In this document: positions 35,265 through 47,347 of the stretch, one piece after another
How the letters are laid out: each line of letters begins with the position of its first letter
Position numbering within the stretch: the stretch's first letter is position 1
Assembly (NCBI GenBank): GCA_002633005.1
Contig: NMRA01000626.1
Location: 95,358-159,357 of the forward strand
Direction: 5' to 3'
Origin: Phoronis australis
Lineage: Eukaryota; Phoronida; Phoronidae
Length of the DNA: 64,000 nt
Notes under the pieces: model-generated
What the model was told of the DNA's origin: nothing
Database searches by the model: none
The model's input: only the letters and a program-made list of their open reading frames with translations
Position numbers and translations under genes: made by a program

Positions 35265-35395
35265 TCCCGACTTAGTCAAGAGCTCATCTGACGAAGACTT
35301 CACCGGGTCGGATCGTTAGGTTTCACAGGCTATCAGTTTGAACCGGAATACACTGGTCAAGAAATACTAGAGAGGCGCCGTGAACATGCACAGGC
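35265..35395 (+). pseudogene. P2X7-type domain relic, N-terminal part only
   Basis: Plus-strand translation gives SSSDEDFTG, a frame break, then a VSQAISLNRNT-type shifted read of the same DNA that encodes GYQFEPEYT in copy 1. The cysteine part is deleted. Confidence 0.55.
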
Positions 35396-35502
35396 AACGG
35401 AAAGTATGGATAGTTCTTTGGTAAGCCGGAATTCGTCAGAGAAATCACTGTCGACGAAATGCCGGCCACAGACACGGAGGTGTTTCACGTACTGCCACAT
35501 AC

Positions 35503-35700
35503 TTGCTATTAACAGCGTACGTTTCATTCTTCAGTACTGCGATACAGTTCCTAAGCATTTTGGGCTCCCGAGGAAGTCGAAAACAAGATATACCCGCCTT
35601 GTTCGCAGCTTCAAAGTTCGGACAAGCGGGAACGATGCACCACAATATAGCGACATTCACTCGCAGCCGAACCACTGACGTTGCTGCGTCGTTTCTCACC
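35503..35700 (-). pseudogene. THAP zinc-finger relic, copy 2
   Basis: The minus-strand frame reads W-C-I-V-P-A-C-P-N-F, then GISCFRLPREPKMLRN, then IAVLKNE. C-x4-C, the F-x-x-P turn and the basic helix fit THAP, but the invariant Trp is Cys, and the terminal C-x-x-H-F is not found in frame. It lies in an open frame of 122 codons (35445-35813). Confidence 0.6.
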
Positions 35701-36513
35701 TTCCGCACAGGTAAACGCCACACCTCTCGGCAAGGTGAGGTCGACCGTATAAGAGGCGATGTGGATATAGACCGATTAAAACTGCAAAAAAGACTAACTA
35801 AATCGGGTGGCAATCTCTTTTAAGCACTTTAAAGTCAGTGATTTGGTTTCTAAACGCAGTAGGGCTACATTACGCGGCAACTACTCAGTGGTTTACACGG
35901 AGCCGGATAAACCAAACACATAAATCCCAGCACAGATGGGATCTGTATTTTTATGCACAATATGTTTGACCCAGGCGACAACGATGTTGTTTAATTGATC
36001 ACTAACATTAGTTTTGATCCGCTGCTCTGTGTTGATGTCCTTGTGCGCGCGATATTATTCATGACAAAACAAGACGTAATTGCCCCCGTTGGTAGAGACA
36101 TAGAGCTCTAGCCCTGGAATGCCAACTCCTGCTTATGAATTCTATTATAAGAGCTTGCGACCCCGAGACTATCCGCGAGAGTTTGCACTGCGAATTTCCG
36201 GCTGTCTGCTCGACTGAGTATTGATGGGGTGTTGTAGTTATCAAGTCAAGCCTAACTTCACTGATTTATTTTCATTTTTATTCATCACCTGGGACTTTCA
36301 GGTACAGTTCCAGCCAACAAAGCCGACAATTACAGTGATTACTCTTTATGCGCACTGACCTGTGTCCCTGACTGAATGCAAAGAATATTGTGGTCTCTGA
36401 TATCTTTTCAGCTGGAGTCTTAGAACCACTTTCGACAATCTATCAAACTGCATACCAAGCACAGCAAGACATTTCTAAAATCTATTGGTCTATATATACA
36501 CCAACCTATTTAC

Positions 36514-36562
36514 ATTGGCACGACGTTTCGGTCAGTCATTTCTCCGGCCATCTTCAGGTGTT
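36514..36562 (-). ncRNA. Hammerhead-ribozyme-like motif, possibly from a Penelope-type element
   Basis: On the minus strand: CACCTGAAGATGGCC, a 10-base loop region, GACCGAAACGTCGTG. This has the CUGANGA and GAAAC cores of a type I hammerhead in the right order, a short self-complementary ACGT as stem III, GTC as a possible cleavage site, and CAC/GTG pairing for stem I. Stem II pairs imperfectly, so activity is doubtful. Such motifs are known from Penelope-like retroelements and retrozymes; no such reverse transcriptase is visible nearby. Confidence 0.35.
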
Positions 36563-36763
36563 ACAGTGTTCTAAGAAAAACGGACTGACGAGGAAGGCAA
36601 GACATTTCTGGTGTTAAAATAAAATCACGTTTCAGTATCTTATTGAAAGAAGTGACATTTGCTTTCTGACAGTTTGTCTAGCAATTATAAATGAAAAAAA
36701 ATAAGCACAGCTAACAGGTGTGTGTGCGTAACTTTTGAAAGATTATTCGCAATTGCGTTGCTA

Positions 36764-36765
<2 letters not shown>

Positions 36766-36817
<52 letters not shown>

Positions 36818-36820
36818 GGT
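36766..36820 (+). repeat. (TG)n microsatellite ending at an N
   Basis: About 22 TG units grade into GGGT units, with an N at 36822. Confidence 0.95.
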
Positions 36821-37789
36821 GNGTTTGCGTGAATGCATGAATGGGTGCGCGCGTGTAATTCATCTATATGTTATTGCTAATTGTTTCTCTAACAACTTAT
36901 TTGTACAATATTGCCCAGATGCCGTTTCTGTTAATTCGGTTTCTGAGCAGTACTGTTATGGTATTTAGCTATCTCCGTGAAATAAAATTTAAAGAAATGA
37001 AAACTTTACCGTGTAAAAGAATCCAATCCAGTACTTTGTTTTGCTAACAGCGTACACTGTACTTGCCAATTGCTCTGTTCATGGCGGACTGTCCCACATT
37101 TTGAATTCTTCCCGCCATCCTGCCACACCATCAAAATGTCCCGTTTTCTGGCACACTGCAGATTGACATATTATCATATACACTATTCTAATTTCTCACG
37201 CGGTATAGAAATATTTTCCCGTTCTACTGAAAAGAAAACAAACGGGGCGTTTCACGAGTTTTTACGGCACCCTCAATTTACCATTCGATTGAAGAAAACA
37301 GAAACATCCCGTCGGGCACTTATGGGCGTTACGTCTCTCGTCTGACAAAATAAATGCTATCGGGACGTGTTGTGTGTTGCGGCTAACATTTCACCCTTGC
37401 ATTTTGGCTTAGAACCAGATATCATATATTTTATCCGAAAGTCCCACTTTTCAATCCAGTTCTGTTCCCTTTTTACATTCTCGAAGGTTGTTCGTGACAA
37501 CTACTTAGCAACCTGTGTTCAAGAAAACATTTTTCCCTTTGATATGAATATTGCTATTTTCTATACTCCACTTTCTTTAGTAACATAATTTAATCGTAAA
37601 AACGTGTTCTTAATAAGGTAACATTAATCTTTGTCTTTATAGCCTAGAAATCTGTTGAATCATTGGAGTTATTTCCCTGTTGTTTTAACGAGTCATTTAC
37701 GCAACCTGTTTGTATTATTTCTTGTATTTGTTACTAATACACCTTGTTATTTTTCACATTTTGTTTACTCTCTTGGTTTCTAGAATTAA

Positions 37790-38645
37790 CAAATATATAT
37801 TTTTAGGTTTCAAAAAAGTCTATTTCAAAGTTTTAAAAGTGTTAATGTCTACTCTCCTTGCATGCCTTTAGCAATTACTCACTTACGGAAAGATTTGAAG
37901 GGTTGTAGACATATTTGTTCAGTCTTTAATAACGTTAAGAAACCTAAGTCAGAATGTAAATGGGAAATAGAGCTAGGAGATAGTTTAGATTGGAAGAAAA
38001 TATATGCTTTACCTTAAAAAATTACAAAGGATCCCCATATTAGATGGTTCCAATTTAGAATACTACATAGAATTATTGCAACAAATACCTTTTTAGTCAA
38101 AATATGTGTTAGGGATTCTGATCTATGTTCCTTTTGTAATAAAGCTCCAGAGACGCTGTCACACTTTTTTTGGGAATGTAGCTTTGTACAAGATTTGTGG
38201 AAGGAATTCGGAAAGCTACTTCAAAAGTGTGGCATTCAGCTTCCCAACTGTCTGTCTTACGATAGTGTTATTCTTGGACTTTACAAGACGCATGATTTTC
38301 TATTTAACATTTTGCTTCTACTAGCTAAACAGTACATTTACAAGGAGAGATGTCACAAAAATATACCTAATTTTCTCAAGTTCGTTACAAAAACTTATTA
38401 AATACTATAATGCTGAAAAATTAAATGCACAGTCATAAAAACTTTGTATATGACAGCTTCTCTGCGAAATAGGAAAATTTTATTGTTCATGTTAACTTCA
38501 TGTAGAAGATAATTATTTACTTTAAACGAGATATGAGATTGGTCTTCCTGAGGTGTGTATGCGTGAATGAATGGTGTACTTATTTGTTTGTTTGTTTTTG
38601 TAATTGTTTGTAAATGATAATAAATACATAAAAAAGAAGAAAAAT
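37790..38645 (+). mobile_element. Tx1/L1-like non-LTR retrotransposon, 3' end
   Basis: The plus strand reads, in one frame with a single stop near 38016, SECKWEIELGDSLDWKKIY, KITKDPHIRWFQFRILHRII, then C-S-F-C-N-K-A-P-E-T-L-S-H-F-F-W-E-C, and LLLAKQYIYKERCHKNIPNF. This is the post-RT zinc-knuckle region (zf-RVT: C-x2-C ... H-x4-C) of Tx1-type ORF2 proteins. It ends with TAA at 38399-38401, then an AT-rich tail and AATAAATACATAAAAAAG near 38620. Upstream RT and endonuclease domains are absent, so it is a 5'-truncated insertion. Confidence 0.8.
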
Positions 38646-40778
38646 TTTTTTTTAAACCTGTCAGGTAAGGATAAATGTCTATAAATTATTTTTTTTGTTT
38701 GCTTTGGTATCATACCCTATCAAGAATTGTTATGGCTCGTTATTCTGTTGCAAAACGGCGGAGTTGCAAAAAGTTTTAATCGGACACTAAATTCTATAGC
38801 GAGACTCCCAGCACAGGAACAAACGAATGTAAACAAATTCCACGCACGAGCGGCGCAACCTCAACAGCCCGAAATCCTTAGTGTATGGCTCGAGTTCGAT
38901 GGTCGAGTTCAGTCACAGTGCGTCAGTTGAATGAATTTACCGCTGTGCTTAGGAAAAATATTCATGATCCAGGAGTGTAGCCTACGGGGCCCGCCGCCGT
39001 GACACTGAATTGTTCGGTATACGCAATGTAGAAAATATACAGGTAAACAGAGCACTAGTTGATATGTAGCGTAGAAGACCCTTGGGTCCGGTATAGCACC
39101 GTGACTGACTGAGCGGGCGGGGCGTCAGGCGCGCGCCTCACTGAGTCAACACTAAGTCGCATTTTCCCAGTAGGCCTACGCCACAATGCTGTTGAACTCG
39201 GTAAATTTCCAAATTAGGAAGTCAATACTGGCTGAAATGTGACTGTATTTTATCAGTAATTTACAAGAACCGCTAGCTTTATGAGATGTCTACTACCGAA
39301 TGCAGCGATACTGCGTCACGGAGACTGAGCGAGCGGACCAGGATATCCAGCGGGATTCGCTCACTGGTTCCCTGCGTGCCGCTAGGTGATCAGTAGCCAG
39401 CGTGCTGGCTTATGCACGCAGGGAACCAGCGGGTTTCGACGATCGCGAGTCCTCCTAGTGGCTACGAGGAGGAGTCTGTCACGGAACTCCGTCCGAAGGT
39501 CATCTTCAGAAGGTCAATAACCTCATAGATGATATATTTTGACAATGGCTTGATATTCCCATGAAATTCACATTGAGTGTCTGAACTAAAAAGTTACAAA
39601 TTTCAATTTCAATAATGCGGGTCAAGTGACCTCTGGTGAGACTTTCAGATAGAAAGTAGTCTGTATTTCAGATTAATACGCGCTTGTTGATAGGTGATAT
39701 TTTCTATTTGGAGATTACTTATATCCTGTTCTAATTCGTTGAGTTTAAAATGTTTGGACAGGTAATATGAACCCATCATTAAGATTTTTATCTCTTTCAT
39801 ACCCCTTAAACACGAAACGCATTCCGTGTTCCTTTGCACGGATCAATATCCGTTAGCCTCGTAACCACCTTTCTGGCAAAAGGAGGAAGGGATTTCTGGA
39901 GTCGGTGAAAATACGACGACCCAAAACAATCCAAGCAAACACGGTTTCTCGAGTTTGTTTTGCGTAGAAATGATATCGAGACAACACCATTGCTTGTAAA
40001 ACAGTAAGTAGCATTTCCACCCACTTTCTACTCTCAGAAATTACCAATAACTGCAAAACAACTTTTGTATGTCACGTCTTGTCGTCTTGGCGTTGGTTGC
40101 GTTGACCCCAGAAGATGACGTCTAAAATAACATAAATTGCGTCAGCATCATTGTATAGGCAACTGGTTTGTTTTCTCTCATCATGTTAATGTTATAGTTT
40201 CATTAATGAAACACCCTGTAATCTTTTCGAACAGGATTTCTTGCTAAAAGCTGTGAAAACTAAATTGTCACCGGTAGTCGGTACTGCTACTCGTGGCAGT
40301 CACCATGGACTTAGTTTTTTCCTCACTTCCCGTTCGGACATAGGCCTATGCCCCTTTAGGCAATTACATCACCTGTGACGTCCACACAAAATAGTGTATC
40401 TCCAACCCATACAAAGTTACTCATTTCAAAAGCACAGCAACTATGATGCAATGAAGCATTCATATATATGTGCATTCACTTATATTTAACACATACCATG
40501 ACTCAGCAGACAGTTTAGTCAAAACGATTTGAACATGTCTATGAAACTCTGTTAAAGTATACTTGAGCATCGCTCACCGGGTACCATGTTAAGGAAGTTA
40601 TGCGAAATCGTGCTAGTTTGCGAACAAATGAAATAGTCCAAGGTACACAAGTCTTATGATAGCCCTCAGTTATCTTTATGTGCTACTTTTTTGCAAGTGT
40701 CAGCCGCCAGGTTATGATTAACTAGCATGACGTAAATTGGAATACTTTGTGGTTATTACGTGTGGTGAACAAGAGTTG
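38646..40778. other. Intergenic, one hairpin repeat
   Basis: 39364-39429 has perfect 16-bp arms (CTGGTTCCCTGCGTGC and its complement) around a second palindrome AGCCAGCGTGCTGGCT. It is related to the repeats at 18758 and 21640. Nothing else recognised. Confidence 0.5.
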
Positions 40779-41278
40779 CAGTGCTCGACGATAAGCTTGA
40801 CTCCAAGTCGCCCAGTGCGACTTCGTGAAAAACCTAGGTCGCCAAGCAAAATCTGATATTGCCGAAACTGACAGTAGAACTGGCAACCAAAATCGCATGA
40901 AAAGTGTGCTGTTCTCCTTTCTCAAAAAATTAAGCGTACCTCTGTCATTTCTCCACGTAAATTTGCACCACTCAATCTCGAGTTTAATTCTTCTGAACAC
41001 AGATAATCGTATGTACTGGAGGCACGTGTTTCATGGTATATGTGCTGGCTGCTGAGGCTGGCAAGTGTACTGATTTCACATAATAAACAGAACATTATTT
41101 TGTGAACCAAAGGTATTGAATCTCGGAAAATATGAGTGCTCAATTTAAAGTTTGCAAGTCACCACAAATTTTGAAATAAATTTCGGGGAATTATTGTCCG
41201 ACTCTGATACTTGTTTTGGCAACGTCGGATTTTCCCATGTTGTCGGACACATTCTGTTGCTGGCCAAAGTGATCACTG
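40779..41278. mobile_element. CAG-ended MITE with 5-bp target duplication, 500 bp
   Basis: Starts CAGTGCTCGACG, ends GTGATCACTG, flanked by AGTTG at 40774-40778 and 41279-41283. The left subterminal region carries AGGTCGCCAAGC. The interior aligns with 46681-47342 (for example GTACTGATTTCACA, GTGAACCAAAGGTA, AATTATTGTCCGACT). Confidence 0.85.
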
Positions 41279-41283
41279 AGTTG

Positions 41284-43200
41284 CAATTCTTCACCAAAGT
41301 CATCTCAGTTCTCATACACATGCTTCATTGAGGATGAGCATTCTATCAGAAAGGATCGCTAAAGAAAGTAAAAGCTTATTAAGAGACAATTTTAAGTGTA
41401 AAATGCATTTTTGAGGAGAAGAAAACCTCTTATTTGGTGACCGAATTTGGCTGGCCGCCTTTTTAAAACACACAGGATCAAATTAATGGGGAGTGTTATA
41501 GTCCAGCCTGCTGAAGGCCTACATATTGCCTAATGTCCCTGTGAAAACATATAAATTGAACAAGCAACAAATAGGCTAGCCTTCCCTTGTTTCAAAACTA
41601 TACTGGTTTGGATCAGCCTGGTTAATAAGTGCCCAATAATAACCTGACACAAATTTATGTTATTAAAATCTATTCTCATCTGAAACATTCCCTAAATGCC
41701 CATGGCCAAAGGAAGGTGCTGTGGGCGATCACTCAAGTTTTTAAAAGAGCCTCACCACTTGTTGCTTCTGGGGTTCTTCTTGGATGCGAAGTCACGTCAC
41801 TAAAATGGACAGAACATAGAAGCTTATCAGTCACAAATGCGTCATGTTTCTGATAGCGTAGTTGATTTGTTTGCAGATGAGGTCCTCTGAAAACTGGTAA
41901 TGCTTTTTCATCCTTCCGCTTTTAAATATTTTTTCCAGGTTTCTCGATTTCTTTTGTGCAGTTATTGGTCTGCTTTACTAGTATAGTTCTGCTACAAGAG
42001 TCTGATAGCTGCTGCGGTTGGTGTTCCAGCTGATGGGCTGCTAACTATATGTTCTATTGTGGGTGTTGTGTAATCAGATGCAACACTAACACCCCTATAC
42101 TAGAAGTAAACAAAGCTGTTAACATTTGCGAACATATGTGTTCATCGCAGATTCAAACCGTGGACTATTTGGTGTTTGGGGAGCATGAAAGTGACAACAC
42201 AGTCCTGATCACCTTCCACTTACTGAGTGGGTAGTGGATGGAAAGAAATGTTTCATCCTCTGATATTTCACATTTGACTTAGCATTCCTTTGAATACCCA
42301 CCGTATATATTAATTTAATAACATGATGATCGTAACTAAGTAGAAAAGATGCAATTGAACCATTCGTTGTTATATCATTGTTCAATTTTGTGGAAATTCT
42401 TAAGTTTTGTCTGTCTTTCAGATGCTACGTGAACTGAAGAAGCAACACTGGCACTAGGAACTCTGGCACAAGTCCATTAGACCCGGGGAATATTACAGTT
42501 TGCATGAGCGAAGAATGCCTAAAATGATCTCTGGAAGCTGCCCGCTGGTCACTGTTCATTGTCCCTCATCGCTTCTACGACTATTCTCAAATCATATCAG
42601 TATGGACACTACTGACAGTTGCTGCTAGGGGCACTTGCCCCCTGGCAAATATGGCTGTCACCAAAGTAGTTGGCCTCCTAAGGGCTCATTAAAGATTCCT
42701 CTCCAAGTGAAGTCCCCTCCTTATAGTTTGATCCTCGCTCACATATCTCTACTAAGTTGTTTGTTGTCAACATGTCGCCAGGTTTGCAAATGCAATTCTT
42801 CAATTACAAGGTTTAAGGTAAGTTTCATGTATTTCTTAGGCAGATTTTGTGTTTAAATTGATGCAATGATACTTTACAATGGAGCTCGCTTTATGGCATG
42901 CCCTCAGTTTCGACATATGCAAGATATTAAATTAAGCAGGTTTCGACCTGATGGTGATCATTACTACTCTTATAAGCTAATCATGTTTTAGTGGAGAGTC
43001 TCATTGTAAGACAGGTAAACAGGAAATGACTGAGTTTTAACTCCGGCATTAAGATATGAGGCAAATGAATTTTAAATTTAAACTTGAGTTAGTTCTTAGA
43101 CAGAAAGGCGAAAGTACATGTGTTAATAAGCAATATCCAGACAATATCTGGGAGTATGGTGATAAATTTGGCATAATATAGGTTACTTTACATGGGTTTA
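41284..43200. other. Intergenic, no recognised feature
   Basis: Frames of 60-75 codons without motifs; no supported splice pattern. Confidence 0.35.
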
Positions 43201-43597
43201 ATGTGAAACGATTGTTTTTTATGTGCCCACATATTTATATGTGAGTGTATATTGCCGTCATCTCTGTCTAGGCATCCGGCATCCGCAGCTGTATCTCCTG
43301 AACCCCTCACACGATCTTGGTGAGATTTGGCAGATGTGTTCCTATGAAGTTGGCGATGAATGATTGAACTTCGGATGGATCCAACTACCGGTTTGCCCTC
43401 TAGTGGCAATTTTATTTTTTTACATTTACCAATATCTTCAAAAGTCCTCAATGGATTTTCATGAAATTTGACACACAGGCATAAATTAATTAGATGATGT
43501 GATGAGTGGCCATTTTAACTGTTTTCGAGTTTGTTTTTGGTGTCTGCCCCTCTATCAACCTAACCACTCTGAGGATGATGTGAAAATTGGCATATAT

Positions 43598-44116
43598 CAG
43601 GGCTTGGAATTTTCTGCGGAAACGCGAATTTCCGCTTTTTTCAAATGTGCTTTCTGCTTTTTTATAATATTTCCGCGTAAAAAAATCGGATTTGATATAA
43701 AATTTCCGCGGCAAATTCCTTTCTTACAGCGGCGTTGCAGACGACGTTCACCTCGAAAAGCGGAAGTTGCTCTTTATGTTTCGGAGGGACGTAAATTGTC
43801 AACATTGCCGGGGCATCTGGGACAGCGTGGTTGGATTTTCAATGGCGTCTCGTGTTATTGTTAAGCGCGGCGACAAATACTACCGCTCTGCAGCCAAAAA
43901 TGTGTGGGTTGGGAGTGGACGGGCGAGGTAAAAGGACGCAGATGCATGCTACTGATGGTGGTAAGGTTTTTTTTTATTTTTTTAAATTTTTTTTTAGTCG
44001 ATTTTTGTCGTGGAAAGGTTCACATTGACCATTTCAAGGCTGGTTATCGGGCATGATTTGGGCCGTAAAAGTTTCAAAGTTTCCGCGTTTTTTGTCATTG
44101 GTCATTCCAAGCCCTG
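43598..44116. mobile_element. CAG-ended DNA transposon remnant, 519 bp
   Basis: Starts CAGGGCTTGGAATTTTC and ends CATTCCAAGCCCTG (inverted repeats). It is flanked by ATATAT on both sides; because the flank is a simple repeat, the exact length of the target duplication is uncertain. The left part has repeated AATTTCCGC phrases. Confidence 0.75.
43842..43927 (+). other. Possible retained first coding exon of the parent transposon
   Basis: ATG at 43842 opens 28 codons (MASRVIVKRGDKYYRSAAKN and so on) ending at a good donor, GAG|GTAAAA, at 43928. Non-autonomous elements often keep the first exon of the transposase gene. No family is recognised, so the role is inference. Confidence 0.3.
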
Positions 44117-44850
44117 ATATATGTTCTTAGTAAAGAGAACGGTTGACAATGTTTTTCTGATGACTTCAACTACTGTGGTGACTCCTAGTGACATTTACGT
44201 TTTTTTGTGCCCGTAGCCTCTTAATGGCAATTTCATTTTTCCTATTTTCCTCGTTTCCCCAGAAGTTCCTTGACGGATGTTTACGAAGTTTGGGTTAATA
44301 GCTTTGATGACAAATACCAGTTTCCGGATGGATTCCTCGTATTTTGTGCCATCTAGTGGCCATTTGTATGATACAAATGAACACTCCTAGAAGCACACCG
44401 TTTGGGCTACATTCATGGGGGCATTTCAATGCTCAATGATGCTCTTGTTACTGCTTTTGAGTCTGTTATTTGTTGTGGGTCTCTCTTTTGGAAAACTGCT
44501 CTCAAGCATCATTAAATGCAAACGCACATATGTTTCTGCTGGGAAGAGTTTGACTGTTGATGATTTTTGGACTGGTCCAGCTGCTGTTGATCTTCTTTGG
44601 GAGTTGCTAGACATATTTTCCTGAAAAGACGCTTAGACTTTCCGTTTTCCATGTGACTGAAATTTGTTATGTCACCCAGTGGCCATTTTTATTATTTTCA
44701 AGACTCTTTTTTTGGCTTGTGCCTCTGTTGACTAAACCAAGTGGTATTCTAGTTAGTGTGTGTTCCTAGTGGTATGAGCACGGTTGAGATTGATTTTCAG
44801 CTGTGTCTAACTGCTGTGGCATCCCTGAGTGGGAATTTTTTGTCCGTGGC

Positions 44851-46675
44851 TCAATATACCAAGTTATTCAAAACTTGGCATTCACCTATACTGCATGAAT
44901 TGCTGTTACCTTGATTTAAAGATGGTATGTCTCCTAAAAACCGTGAATATTTAAAGTTGTAGCAAGCTCCACCTTGTAACTTCTTGGTGATCTGTGTGTA
45001 CAAGTATAGTCAGGAAAAGAAACAATTTGTCAATAAAGTGCAGTTTTACAGAAAACACAAATATTTCGCAGTCATTATTTGATAGTGAAATAATTAAATA
45101 ATAAAAACTGTGCCTTGTTTCATTTGGGTAACGACGACATATTACCATACTAGTACTCATTTACATAAAAATAGTCTCACAAAACGAGACTTTAACAAAA
45201 TATTAATGGGAACTGGTTCTTGGATGGTTTCTGGCACACTGGAAGACCCGGTAGTTTTTTGTAAACAAGTACTTCATTTGAATATTCACAATTTAATGAC
45301 ATATAGCATTTTTGTCTCAAATTTACAACTGTCATACTTAATGTTCAGGTCAAAGAAAACTGCAAAATATCTTGATTTAACTTTTAAGTGAGTTTTCCAC
45401 TTATTGGAATGTATTGAGCAATTCTTTCAAGTAACTCTTAGTTGTAGAACTTGATGTGGGGCAGCACAGATGTTTTATTTGTATTTTGAAATTTTGAGGG
45501 TAAGAGTTAAGCTAACCAGTGTGACAGTAGAGTACCGTAGTAATCTTCCTGTAATGCCCTTGAATCACAGATAATCAGTGGAATGTGCCGATGTGAATTT
45601 GTCAGATATTTTGGTTCCCCTTAAGCAGCCTCCTTCCTGATATTCTTTGATACACTTGGTTTAAATTGATAATCAATACTTTCCATGTGTAAAACAGTGA
45701 AATCTGGTCTGCACTATCATAGATGATCATTAATGCTTAGGTGTGGTTCATATCTACATTTTCATGGGTGTTCAAGTACCTGCTTATATGCTAAAATACC
45801 CACATGTTACCATAACAGTAGAGGCAGGTGATCAGTGACTAAACCAGATCACATGATTTACCTGCTTCTGAGGAGTTCTGATGACAGAAACTTTAAAAGT
45901 GACCTAATTTTTCCTTTGATACAATGTCAAAAACATGAACTCTATATATAAATCTATCCTGTGTAACCTGAATGTAGTAGGGCAGAAGAGATTGAACCTT
46001 TTCGTTATTCAATTTCCAGCTGTTTTCTTTATTCAGAAACCCGTGGAGTCCTGTGGGTGAATTTTTTCGGTTCGAAAGCTCAATGCCAAAATCTGTAAAA
46101 ACTGCTGTGTATTGTAGCTTGAAAATACTCCATCCATTTAAAATGTCATTTAGTAAATTGCAATGTTATTTCTCTTTTTATCAGTATCTTGTTGCTGAGA
46201 CTGACTGACTGACAATGCGAGGTATGATAACCTTGTCAATGCTTTTTAAAGGTCAACTTGTGAGGAAAAGAGTGAATAATCACCAGCTTGCTCCACACAG
46301 TCTAGATGAACCATGCTAAACAGTTTTGTTCAGTTGAACAGTTCTTTCCTGTTCTTGCTAATCAATATTGCATAGTAATTTGGCTATTGTTATTTGCTGA
46401 CGCACATTGCTTGGCAACACAACTAACTACAGTATTTTGTTGGGTTCATGATGCATTTTTCATGCTCTGTCAGTTGCTGAAACAAATTTGTATTTACTGT
46501 CGCGTGAAAAGTGATTTACAATTTGTTGCTTTAACAGGGTTTAACACAGTTTGCCAAAAAGACGCATTTAAGCAGTCTACGACGTCTAATTCATAAATAG
46601 ATTTTAATATTAATCCTCATTTCAAATATCTTATTAAATAATGTTTTATTTTACATTCAGTTTACATCTTTATGG
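44851..46675. other. Intergenic, no recognised feature
   Basis: AT-rich with short frames only. Confidence 0.35.
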
Positions 46676-46680
46676 CATTA

Positions 46681-47342
46681 CAGCGCTCGACGCGTGGCAA
46701 AACGCCAAGTCACAATTGGCGACCTGGCAAAAACCCCAGGTCACCAAACAAAATCTGAGATCGGCAAAACTAAAAATCCTAGGTCGCCAAATGAAATCTG
46801 AGGTTGCCAGTTCAGTCTAAAAATCGTTGAGTAAAATATAAAGGTTGTACAGCCGTTACATACCTCGTTGTCAGTGTCTTGCACCTCGTTGTCAGTGTCT
46901 TGCACGTACCACTTCAGTTTCCCCTATAAACGATTCTTCATTCTCTCAATTCCTCCCACCAAAAAGTGAAAACAACGCAGACTATTGCAGACTATTGCGT
47001 ACACTGGTGACGTGTATGTCACTGATCTTGCCTGATTTTTTTCTTTAACCTGATGTAATTATTTTAAGCTCATGTTTGGTGCGTGCTGCCTGCTGCTGTG
47101 GCAAATGCACTGATTTCACAAAATGTACTGAACATTTGTGAATCAAAGGTAGTGAATCCTAGGAAAGATGTTAGTAATTTAAACTTTGGAAGTCGACATG
47201 AACTTTGAAATGGAAATTAGTTGGAATTATTGTCTGACTTTCATACTTGCAGTGGCGACTTCATAGCGACATGGGATTTTTCACAGGTTGCCAAACACAA
47301 TCTGTCACATAGGCGACCTGCAGGTTGCCAAATCGAACACTG
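46681..47342. mobile_element. CAG-ended MITE with 5-bp target duplication, 662 bp
   Basis: Starts CAGCGCTCGACGCG, ends AATCGAACACTG, flanked by CATTA at 46676-46680 and 47343-47347. Several GGCGACCTGG / AGGTCGCCAAA repeats lie just inside both ends. Sister of 40779-41278. Confidence 0.85.
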
Positions 47343-47347
47343 CATTA

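Larger units (their letters stand above)
34141..35822 (+). mobile_element. TIR DNA transposon with P2X7-like and THAP relics, copy 2
   Basis: Bounded by TAAAGGAGAATACCACCC (34141-34158) and GGGTGGCAATCTCTTTTA (35805-35822), which are inverted repeats matching at 16 of 18 positions. It is 1682 bp long. Most of it aligns with the reverse complement of 498-2353. Relative to copy 1 it has lost most of the P2X7-type domain by a deletion around 35395-35500 but retains a longer uninterrupted THAP frame. I see no clean target-site duplication, and no full transposase. Confidence 0.8.
35823..37789. other. Intergenic with a ribozyme-like motif and a microsatellite
   Basis: Contains the hammerhead-like block at 36514-36562 and a (TG)n tract; the remainder, including 36830-37790, has only short unsupported frames. 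Confidence 0.4.
43300..44850 (+). repeat. Old degenerate tandem array with a TAGTGGCCATTTT core
   Basis: Variants of CTAGTGGCAATTTTATT recur near 43390, 43505, 44190, 44350, 44675 and 44830. They are accompanied by phrases such as CATGAAATTTGxCACACAGG and GTGCCTCTGTTGAC. Spacing is irregular, roughly 110-330 bp once the inserted 519-bp element is discounted. It looks like an old tandem or segmental repeat that a MITE later interrupted. Confidence 0.5.

Noticed and set aside
41629-42856. Several 60-75 codon plus-strand frames as a multi-exon gene
   Set aside because: No consistent donor-acceptor pairs in matching phase and no recognisable protein motif.
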